A stretch of 46,887 nt of DNA from Acanthaster planci. Lineage: Eukaryota > Echinodermata > Asteroidea > Valvatida > Acanthasteridae. Where the stretch lies: contig NW_019091712.1 in NCBI RefSeq assembly GCF_001949145.1, forward strand, positions 75,470 through 122,356. Direction: 5' to 3'. Below, piece by piece: positions 43,901 to 46,887 of the stretch. The position numbers and the translations under genes are program-made. Positions within the stretch are counted from its first letter, which is position 1; the number at the start of each line of letters is the position of its first letter. The notes below the pieces were generated by a model that had not been told where the DNA came from, searched no databases, and saw only the letters and a program-made list of their open reading frames with translations.

Positions 43901-46198
43901 GAACAGGATGCATACATGTATGAAGAGACATTATCCAGTGGTTGAATTAGATCAACTGATGTTAAACTGAATTGTCTCAGCTAGCATCTAGATGGAATGG
44001 TGTACCATAGAGCCAATGTAATCAGCAGAACCATTTGAATTCATTTGATCTCAGATTACGAGGATCCGCATTTCATTCTATGCCCGTTGGATTTCATTGA
44101 GTACCCATTGCAAGGTGCATCTGAAGCCACTGTGACATGGAATGTGATGGCAACAGATAACTCTGGAGAAACACCGTCTGTTAATTGCAGCATCCAGCAG
44201 CCAGCAGTGCTGGCTGTAGGAGAACACCCAATCAGGTGTACGGCGACCGACGATGCAGGGAACCAGGCATTCTGTGACTTTGAAGTCCAAGTCAAAGGTG
44301 AAGCATTCACTTATCCCAGCACAAATTGCAAGTACAATATTATTGATCCTGTCATGCGTGGGAGCCTTTTTATTTCTTAAAAAGGACTCTCCCGTCAAAT
44401 TTTCTTCATTTACTACCAAGAAAGTACTGACCAGAAAAGTATTTATTGCTCTCAGTGGCCTACAGTTTCCTGAAATTTTACTAGTTTTCAAATTTTTAGA
44501 ACGGAATTACCTCTGTTATTGGAGTACAAGCTCCATCACATAACTGCTAGAGCTTTTCTTTCAATTTTTAAACATCATCAGAAATATTTAAGGAAGTGTG
44601 CAGTGTTTGATATAAATATTTGTATTCTGGTAAATTACAGTCAAACGGATTCTTTGTTTTGACCACCTAAATGCACCCCTGTATTGGTGCTGATAGGATT
44701 TATCCATGCACAGAATCAATACAGGGATGTCTCTGCAGTGATGTTACTTGTTTAATGACCGTTGCTCAGTCTCAGCTTCAGAGGTAGTAATTTCCGTCAA
44801 TATTCATCCCAGTTCGCCGATGCAGGCAGCTCAACCCTCCCTTCTACGGCGACTTTGTCTCAGAATGTGACAGCAGCCATGGATCTACTTGCCAAGTCCG
44901 CTGTCAGAACGGTTACACCCTACGGGGTTCAGACACCGCTACATGCTCCAGGAATGCCAGCACTGGCTTGATGTACTGGGACTGGAATGGCCGACGCCCA
45001 ACCTGTCAAAGTAAGTGCAGCAAAGTTATAGATAGTACATCATTATTTGTTCCACTGAAAAAAATAACAGTAATTGTGTACTTTCCCCCCAGTTGCCAGC
45101 TGTCCACCTTTACCGGATGATTTGATCCCTGTTGAGGGGGGTGTCTATCCCTCCTTCTGTCGCGGTCCTATTCCTCCCTATTACGGCACCACCTGTCATT
45201 TCTACTGCCGCAACGGATTCACCCTGGTGGGCCCTGCAGACCATCAGAGGTTGACCTGCCTCTCCGATGGCGCTTGGGACCAGAACCTGTACACACTCAA
45301 TGTACAGTGTCAAGGTGAGTATCGAATCTCCATGCTGTAATTGAGTTTTTTCTAGTTCCAAGTTCAGTGCCAAATATTGAACTGGTTTAGAGGGAATGTG
45401 GACATTTAATGGTAAATGTACAATGATAAGACTGAAAAAAACCAATTCAAGAATTCAGAAATAGGAGAAAAGTAATCAAAGAGAACCCAGCCGAGTAATT
45501 TCAAGTACTTTTGTCGTAAAACAGATTTTTTTTATCAAGTAGTAATGGTCCGGAGTCATATCTTATTTGGTAACCTAACCTTTGGGAAGTTACTGTCCAA
45601 TACTCATGGTCTTGACAATGAGCATTAAGCCCATGCTTTCTTCAATTAAAAGTGGTCGACTGACCCTGATAAACATTGGTGGTTAAAATGTTAACCACTA
45701 TATTGCCTAAGATTTGTTTACAATAAACAAGCTGCAGAATTCTTTGTTTGTTGGGTTGTTTGTTGGGGTGTTGGGGGTGTTTGTTTGTTTGTTTTTGTGC
45801 TGAAAATACTGTTTTGAATTAGGCATAGATAGACTTCTTATAATTTTAAAAAGAGAGTCAGATTTTTAAAAATTTAAAAAAAAAAGAAAAAAAAGCTAAT
45901 TCTCAGAGTCATTTGTACAATAACTGTACATTTTGTCTCTTGACAGACAACGTGCCACCAACCCTGCGTGTCTGCCCGGGCTCCCTGTCTGGCTCCATGT
46001 CTGGCCAGACCTTAGGCGTTGTGCTGTCCTTTGATGTACCCATGGCCGTCGACAACTCAGGAGCCCAACTGACATTGATCAAGACTCCTCCGGATATTGA
46101 TTCCCCGTACAATTTCACACAGGACACCGACGTGTCATACATCTTCACAGACCCTGGAGGGAACAGTGTGTCATGCAATTTCAGCGTCAGCATTCAAG
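16891..46198 (+). CDS. Gene 2: large secreted sushi/HYR mosaic protein (26 exons, 3' end outside window)
   Basis: Gene model joining 26 exons listed below: 4,657 nt, 1,552 codons, no stop. Domain order is signal peptide, Gly-rich microexon, HYR1, sushi 1-2, HYR2, sushi 3-7, HYR3, sushi 8-10, HYR4, sushi 11-13, HYR5, sushi 14-15, HYR6. All domain-boundary introns are phase 1, the classic layout for exon shuffling. Every sushi domain has six cysteines, as in selectins, SRPX and SVEP1. HYR and sushi domains mediate extracellular protein contacts, so the product is probably an extracellular matrix, adhesion or complement-like surface protein; no membrane anchor lies in the visible part. It may be a SVEP1/SRPX relative or a lineage-specific protein; I cannot name an orthologue. 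Several introns carry short transposons. Confidence 0.85.
17127..17372. mobile_element. MITE with GGGGCC...TTTCATAGAG ends in gene 2 intron 1
   Basis: Left end ggggccgatttcatagagtt, then acttaagcaca; the right end is its inverted match (aagcttaagtagctctatga, then aattggcccc). Inside, aaccttgctt near the left and aagcaaga near the right extend the pairing. The corresponding intron of gene 1 lacks it, so it inserted after the duplication. No coding capacity. Confidence 0.75.
17963..18103. mobile_element. Small fold-back repeat in gene 2 intron 1
   Basis: aaaaaatgtgcttggccg at the left and its inverted match cggccaagcacacatctttt at the right, with a second inner pair (ggctctggagaat and attctcctgagcc). 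Probably a decayed inverted-repeat transposon of about 140 bp. The open frames spanning it are not genes. Confidence 0.5.
18197..18229 (+). CDS. Gene 2 exon 2: glycine-rich microexon
   Basis: A 33-bp phase 1-1 exon, acceptor acgtttcag, donor gtaagt, encoding DACRGGRGGGG plus a split codon. It is conserved with gene 1 exon 2 apart from one inserted Gly codon. Confidence 0.78.
19872..20065. mobile_element. Possible hAT-type transposon remnant
   Basis: Begins with cagtggcgtatccag, close to the end of the element at 40418 (cagtggcgtag), and is followed by runs of G and C. I could not find the matching inverted end or a target duplication, so it is likely truncated or too diverged. Confidence 0.35.
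21313..21473. mobile_element. MITE of the GCGCCTCCAAGAG family, best-preserved copy
   Basis: Terminal inverted repeats of about 57 bp: left cacaatagtgcgcctccaag and right cttggaggcgcactattgtg are exact reverse complements, extending through gcaacgcgttgaccaatcaca. The loop is only about 45 bp, so the transcript would fold into a long hairpin. It lies in gene 2 intron 2. Confidence 0.8.
23542..23689 (+). CDS. Gene 2 exon 3: HYR1, first half
   Basis: Acceptor tttgcatag, donor gtaagt; phase 1 to phase 2. It encodes RQPPTLVPGTCPRRTIIEYA and VRWSEPRA. It is one codon longer than gene 1 exon 3, after the CP motif. The acceptor context (cccttttactgttt.catag) is conserved between the copies. Confidence 0.84.
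24477..25246. mobile_element. Element with tandem GAGGCGTCGGACTTAT units as inverted ends
   Basis: The right part (about 25040-25220) repeats a 16-bp motif (gaggcgtcggacttat and variants) several times; the left part (24505-24655) carries the reverse complement (gacgcctcataggtccgatg). The outermost bases also match inverted (cccagcag at 24477, reverse of ctgctggg near 25239-25246). A perfect hairpin, aaaagtctga with tcagactttt, is at 24531-24554. It lies in gene 2 intron 3. The interior has no transposase. Confidence 0.65.
25708..25847 (+). CDS. Gene 2 exon 4: HYR1, second half
   Basis: Acceptor tttgcag, donor gtaagt, 140 bp; one base finishes the Arg codon; ends in phase 1. It encodes NGGYFNANLSPYYVKYSATD and LCSFIVTVR. 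A (TTTA)n run follows at 25872-25893. The next intron (to 26914) aligns with gene 1 intron 4 in its last 480 bp. Confidence 0.85.
26915..27091 (+). CDS. Gene 2 exon 5: sushi 1
   Basis: Acceptor tctcttcag, donor gtaaga, phase 1-1, 177 bp like gene 1 exon 5. Six cysteines: KRCG, VSCS, SECT, VTCL, RTCQ, PRCT; Trp in RMWSG. The following intron (1,193 bp) shows only a small perfect hairpin at 27765-27787 (tattcaacag, gta, ctgttgaata). Confidence 0.87.
28285..28455 (+). CDS. Gene 2 exon 6: sushi 2
   Basis: Acceptor acatttcag, donor gtgagt, phase 1-1. IQCPTLPGTSC opens the domain, followed by SICTHSC, RVCR, TWTG and TCV: six cysteines. It has no counterpart in unit A, so the duplicated cassette ends upstream of it. 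The 302-bp intron after it looks empty. Confidence 0.87.
28758..29009 (+). CDS. Gene 2 exon 7: HYR2 (single exon)
   Basis: Acceptor ctccacag, donor gtgagc, phase 1-1, 252 bp. A complete HYR domain: DKQAPTLNCPGDIRVIAD, VTWDLPQVSDNS, then RGSHSITYRATDEAGNTATC and FTVIVQ. It is the most canonical HYR of the gene. The next intron (469 bp) shows nothing I recognise. Confidence 0.9.
29479..29667 (+). CDS. Gene 2 exon 8: sushi 3
   Basis: Acceptor acatttag, donor gttagt, phase 1-1. Six cysteines: IQCP, MMCS, SVCQFEC, IECQ, PTCE; Trp in GVWRP. One N-glycosylation sequon (NAS). Confidence 0.88.
30061..30230. mobile_element. Non-autonomous hAT-type element (170 bp) with 8-bp target duplication
   Basis: Left end cagtgttgtggtc, right end the inverted gactacagcactg. 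Flanked by the identical 8-bp sequence tcccagac at 30053-30060 and 30231-30238. CAGTG ends and an 8-bp duplication are the hAT superfamily signature. It lies in gene 2 intron 8. Part of its interior (aacagggtaaagaatgacaa) is related to 37124-37200. Confidence 0.85.
30708..30905 (+). CDS. Gene 2 exon 9: sushi 4
   Basis: Acceptor gtcttgcag, donor gtacat, phase 1-1. Six cysteines: ITCP, TPCS, SWCQFEC, RRCL, TSCE; Trp in GYWDG. The donor is followed at intron position +7 by a transposon (30912), so its downstream context is transposon-derived. Confidence 0.88.
30912..31147. mobile_element. MITE inserted directly behind the exon 9 splice donor
   Basis: Left end gggtaattttagaaattagg, then ggtccatttt; the right end is the inverted match (ttttggacctctaatttctg, then gaattaccc). 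Flanked by a 4-bp direct duplication acat (30908-30911, 31148-31151), which overlaps intron bases +3 to +6 of the donor. Inner bases (cctgtcatatctgac and its inverted partner) extend the pairing. Confidence 0.75.
31261..31574. repeat. AAGTCA-rich repeat tract in gene 2 intron 9
   Basis: At least ten AGTCA motifs, mostly aagtcaa or gtcagtca, between 31275 and 31440. Inverted TGACT/TTGTGACTTGACT motifs follow at 31500-31560. Outer bases cagagctgtaac and gacagctgtg are roughly inverted, suggesting a decayed transposon. No target duplication found. The rest of the intron looks empty. Confidence 0.45.
31999..32193 (+). CDS. Gene 2 exon 10: sushi 5
   Basis: Acceptor gcattcag, donor gtacat, phase 1-1. 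QTCPRVYIPPNAY opens it; cysteines at QTC, DEC, TTC, FAC, VSC, PYC; Trp in GNWDT. The exon has no internal Met codon, so simple ORF scans miss it; phase and cysteine pattern are unambiguous. The next intron is 257 bp. Confidence 0.87.
32451..32651 (+). CDS. Gene 2 exon 11: sushi 6
   Basis: Acceptor atgctttag, donor gtacgg, phase 1-1. Cysteines: ITCD, NGCP, TVCTLIC, VTCV, ITCE; Trp in GTWDK. The sequence APQNGIKNGC is the usual sushi NG.C turn. The following intron (681 bp) has a 19-bp tandem duplication near 33032-33072 (ggagacagtgagattgcta, then a variant). Confidence 0.88.
33333..33548 (+). CDS. Gene 2 exon 12: sushi 7
   Basis: Acceptor gctttgcag, donor gtaggc, phase 1-1, 216 bp. Cysteines: VKCD, LSCT, TICVAAC, RTCQ, LQCI; Trp in GQWDG. 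It has a longer loop between the second and third cysteines (VTVNDTDQMQSFG) than its neighbours. Confidence 0.87.
33860..34160. repeat. 40-bp minisatellite made of a 3' splice site plus exon start
   Basis: About seven head-to-tail units, each like tgtttcctgtattggcag followed by atataaccccacccactttg. The unit spans the end of intron 12 and the first bases of exon 13. Acceptor-like cag ends are at 33899, 33939, 33979, 34019, 34058 and 34138; the one at about 34098 has mutated to caa. Spacing is 40 bp (one 39). The last unit supplies the real acceptor of exon 13. Confidence 0.85.
34139..34239 (+). CDS. Gene 2 exon 13: HYR3, first half
   Basis: Acceptor tattggcag (last minisatellite unit), donor gtaagg; phase 1 to phase 0. 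It encodes ITPPTLMCPSDITLFAIQGT and AEVGYEWEPIP, a proper HYR start (PPT..CP.DI). A second cag at 34169-34171 would also be in frame (start 34172) but would remove 11 residues including the PPTLMCP motif, so 34139 is preferred. The next intron (522 bp) looks empty. Confidence 0.8.
34762..34930 (+). CDS. Gene 2 exon 14: HYR3, second half
   Basis: Acceptor ccaatcag, donor gtaggt; starts in phase 0, ends in phase 1. VMDASGDIIATLTS, then EGTYRLIYSAMDVSGNEAGC and LTVNVI: the closing half of an HYR. The split position and phase differ from HYR1 and HYR4. Confidence 0.86.
35087..35311 (+). CDS. Gene 2 exon 15: sushi 8
   Basis: Acceptor tcctgcag, donor gtaagt, phase 1-1, 225 bp, the longest sushi exon. 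Cysteines: ARCP, GTCH, SVCSISC, VECV, VECV; Trp in GYWQG. The next intron (458 bp) is AT-rich with nothing recognised. Confidence 0.88.
35770..35961 (+). CDS. Gene 2 exon 16: sushi 9
   Basis: Acceptor ccctttcag, donor gtgagg, phase 1-1. NMCQVPTIPNGYISGC opens the domain; then SSCAFVC, RTCL, LVCE; Trp in GHWTG. The next intron (1.7 kb) holds a partial match (37124-37200) to the hAT-type element at 30061 and an unexplained frame at 36669-36935. Confidence 0.88.
35962..37697. other. Gene 2 intron 16 (1.7 kb)
   Basis: No exon supported. Bases 37124-37200 (cacagggtgaacaatgacag onward) are related to the interior of the hAT-type element at 30061. Poly-G runs occur at 37205 and 37519. The frame at 36669-36935 contains a Leu-rich stretch (GVTPQDLFLEELYMIL) of unknown meaning. 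Confidence 0.45.
37698..37892 (+). CDS. Gene 2 exon 17: sushi 10
   Basis: Acceptor cactgcag, donor gtaagc, phase 1-1. Cysteines: VVCP, SECF, TQCMFTC, KVCT, VSCS; Trp in GVWSD. DHGTV is the common sushi turn. The following intron (496 bp) shows nothing recognised. Confidence 0.88.
38389..38524 (+). CDS. Gene 2 exon 18: HYR4, first half
   Basis: Acceptor cctcatcag, donor gtctgt (weaker than its neighbours); phase 1 to phase 2. It encodes QPPAFIGTCPMYISAVAPP, then VVYFTTPDATDNSGGVTVTR. The split point matches HYR1 in position and phase. Confidence 0.83.
38969..39087 (+). CDS. Gene 2 exon 19: HYR4, second half
   Basis: Acceptor gctcacag, donor gtaggc; one base completes the Arg codon; ends in phase 1. 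QNPSLGSGSSFVEGTTRVVY, then ATDAAMNRRQC and VYVTVQ. The exon is absent from simple ORF lists but the HYR ending is clear. The next intron (996 bp) shows nothing recognised. Confidence 0.84.
40084..40305 (+). CDS. Gene 2 exon 20: sushi 11
   Basis: Acceptor accccgtcag, donor gtaagg, phase 1-1, 222 bp. Cysteines: QRCR, VQCP, ATCSFAC, RMCE, PTCS; Trp in VEWTG. An insert (ANQISGSDNFQ) lengthens the loop before the last Trp. Confidence 0.87.
40418..40639. mobile_element. Non-autonomous hAT-type element (222 bp) with 8-bp target duplication
   Basis: Ends cagtggcgtag and, inverted, ctatgccactg (10 of 11 match). The 8-bp duplication atccaggg is at 40410-40417 and 40640-40647. The interior is C-rich with repeated tggtgcccc. 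It lies in gene 2 intron 20; the rest of that intron (to 41435) looks empty. Confidence 0.87.
41436..41627 (+). CDS. Gene 2 exon 21: sushi 12
   Basis: Acceptor with a strong poly-T tract (ttttttttcag), donor gtactt, phase 1-1. Cysteines: VTCP, SGCF, TTCNWYC, SMCL, FSCE; Trp in STWDV. Aromatic-rich around the fourth cysteine (WYCPYGY). Confidence 0.87.
41852..42408. mobile_element. Tigger/pogo-like non-autonomous element
   Basis: Left end caattgactcttgttattat and inverted right end (reverse complement cagtcaactctggtcattac) match at most positions. TA dinucleotides flank both ends (41850-41851, 42409-42410). The CAGTCAACTCT.GTTATTA terminus resembles pogo/Tigger elements of the Tc1-mariner group. 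No transposase. It lies in gene 2 intron 21. Confidence 0.68.
42546..42746 (+). CDS. Gene 2 exon 22: sushi 13
   Basis: Acceptor ccaaacag, donor gtaaat, phase 1-1. Cysteines: RSCP, PNCL, DDCFLQC, IRCR, ATCV; Trp in GEWSR. Two acidic residues replace the usual G-T before the third cysteine. Confidence 0.87.
42952..43525. mobile_element. Large fold-back element (about 250-bp arms) in gene 2 intron 22
   Basis: The left arm (42952-43205) and right arm (43276-43525) are reverse complements with mismatches and small indels. Examples are gccaagctac in the right arm against gtagcttggc in the left, aacaatgcatgtac against gtacatgcattgtt, and cattaattgtgac against gtcacaattaatg. The loop is about 70 bp. 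No coding capacity. The rest of the intron (43526-44054) looks empty. Confidence 0.85.
44055..44297 (+). CDS. Gene 2 exon 23: HYR5 (single exon)
   Basis: Acceptor gatctcag, donor gtgaag, phase 1-1, 243 bp. DYEDPHFILCPLDFIEYPLQ, VTWNVMATDNSG, then GEHPIRCTATDDAGNQAFC and FEVQVK. The PPT motif is replaced by DPHF. It has two extra cysteines (NCS, IRC) besides the two usual ones. The next intron is 515 bp, nothing seen. Confidence 0.88.
44813..45010 (+). CDS. Gene 2 exon 24: sushi 14
   Basis: Acceptor ttcatcccag, donor gtaagt, phase 1-1. Read in the phase that gives RRCRQLNPPFYGDF, SECD, STCQVRC, ATCS and PTCQ: six cysteines, Trp in YWDW. The frame most visible to ORF scans here is a different one; the sushi pattern fixes the correct frame. 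The next intron is only 82 bp. Confidence 0.85.
45093..45314 (+). CDS. Gene 2 exon 25: sushi 15
   Basis: Acceptor ttccccccag, donor gtgagt, phase 1-1. Cysteines: ASCP, SFCR, TTCHFYC, LTCL, VQCQ; Trp in GAWDQ. The following intron contains a GTTT-rich run (45742-45797) and an A-rich tract. Confidence 0.87.
45947..46198 (+). CDS. Gene 2 exon 26: HYR6 (single exon)
   Basis: Acceptor tcttgacag, donor gtggga, phase 1-1, 252 bp. DNVPPTLRVCPGSLSGS, then VDNSGAQLTL and DVSYIFTDPGGNSVSC, FSVSIQ. It ends with an open phase 1, so the gene continues beyond the window. Confidence 0.87.
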
Positions 46199-46887
46199 GT
46201 GGGATCACGTGTTTTGTCAGTCATTTTCATTGAGCTCTTATGCCAACTTTAGGCATTGTCACTAGGCAGATGTAACGTAAGGGAGCACTCATGACCACCC
46301 ATGCACAGTAAGGAAAGCTCGGCCGTTAAAAGGCATTTACATTCGGCTTGTTCATGCAACCACCCTTTTCAGATGCAGTTGATAAAGTGCACATCTTGAC
46401 ATGTGACCAGATTTCGACCTGTGTACCACCCATCACCACCATTCAAATATCGCTTCATCAGCATCTTGATTTTGCCTTTGATGGCCAGTTGGTGCTCTGT
46501 TAACATGCTGTGCAATTGTATAAGGAAGGTGGGAATAATAAGGAATAACGAATGCTTTGGTAAAATTCAATTTAAAAACCGTTCGACAACCATTGGATGA
46601 TTTTTCCCAGGATATATGTTGTGCACAGGTAGCCAAGTTAGATTGACCAGTGGTCATCAAGTGGCCATTGCTCTAGCTTGACCTTCACTGCTAAGAGCCT
46701 GGGTACCAGCGTTGCAATGAAGACCTTATTGCAACACCTCACTCACAGATTCTGTATTTTGAATGGCCGAGAGTTAGGTTTATGGCAAAATGTTTTGCTC
46801 TATCTTGTCGAGCACGCCCAAAAGAATTCTATCTGTAGCAACCAAAATGCTAAACCACATTATAGCAACCAAAGTACTATACCACAA
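46199..46887. other. Gene 2 intron 26, start
   Basis: No exon I can support. An acceptor-like cccttttcag at about 46363-46372 is followed by 45 open codons in the right phase and a TAA, but the peptide has no sushi or HYR pattern. The downstream exons lie outside the window. Confidence 0.45.

Noticed and set aside
46373-46510. Possible terminal exon of gene 2 after a cttttcag acceptor, open in the right phase for 45 codons then TAA
   Set aside because: The peptide shows neither sushi, HYR, membrane segment nor anchor signal; a stop after 45 codons is not surprising by chance.

Overview
This is a stretch of animal nuclear DNA, not prokaryotic or viral. Coding sequence comes as 63-252 bp exons bounded by AG and GT, separated by introns of 81 bp to 5.3 kb, with many short inverted-repeat transposons between them. 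Sushi (CCP) and HYR domains on phase-1 exons, together with this transposon load, suggest a marine invertebrate deuterostome (echinoderm, hemichordate or amphioxus). That placement is inference; nothing in the window fixes the species.

Layout. (1) 1343-4000, plus strand: the last six coding exons of a JmjC/cupin_8-type protein with an added C-terminal tail that carries one good EF-hand loop. (2) 6189-9138: a five-exon 5' cassette (gene 1) encoding a signal peptide, a glycine-rich microexon, an HYR domain split over two exons, and one sushi domain. No later exons of its own were found. (3) 9595-9678: a dead copy of the fifth JmjC/EF-hand exon with an in-frame TAG, followed by about 7 kb of non-coding, repeat-rich DNA. 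(4) 16891-46198 and beyond the right edge: gene 2, a large secreted or surface mosaic protein. I read 26 coding exons (4,657 nt, 1,552 codons). The order is signal peptide, Gly-rich microexon, HYR, 2 sushi, HYR, 5 sushi, HYR, 3 sushi, HYR, 3 sushi, HYR, 2 sushi, HYR, and it continues. All 15 sushi domains have six cysteines.

Sections 1-2 (about 3.65-9.52 kb, unit A) and 3-4 (about 9.55-27.1 kb, unit B) are a diverged tandem duplication. Unit A ends inside what was the intron before the first sushi exon, so gene 1 is a duplicated front end with its own promoter copy. Every cassette exon is open, splice sites are kept and phases match gene 2. Gene 1 could therefore be a second promoter and N-terminus spliced into gene 2's shared tail, or a decaying fragment. 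Only transcript data can decide.

The most unusual local structure is at 33860-34160. A 40-bp minisatellite repeats the 3' splice site and first bases of an HYR exon about seven times, giving a ladder of decoy acceptors in front of the real one. Other points of note are a transposon inserted at intron position +7 behind a splice donor (30912), two short hAT-type elements with perfect 8-bp target duplications (30061, 40418), a 570-bp fold-back element (42952), and a transposon family found only in unit B. I saw no tRNA, rRNA, CRISPR or viral genes.
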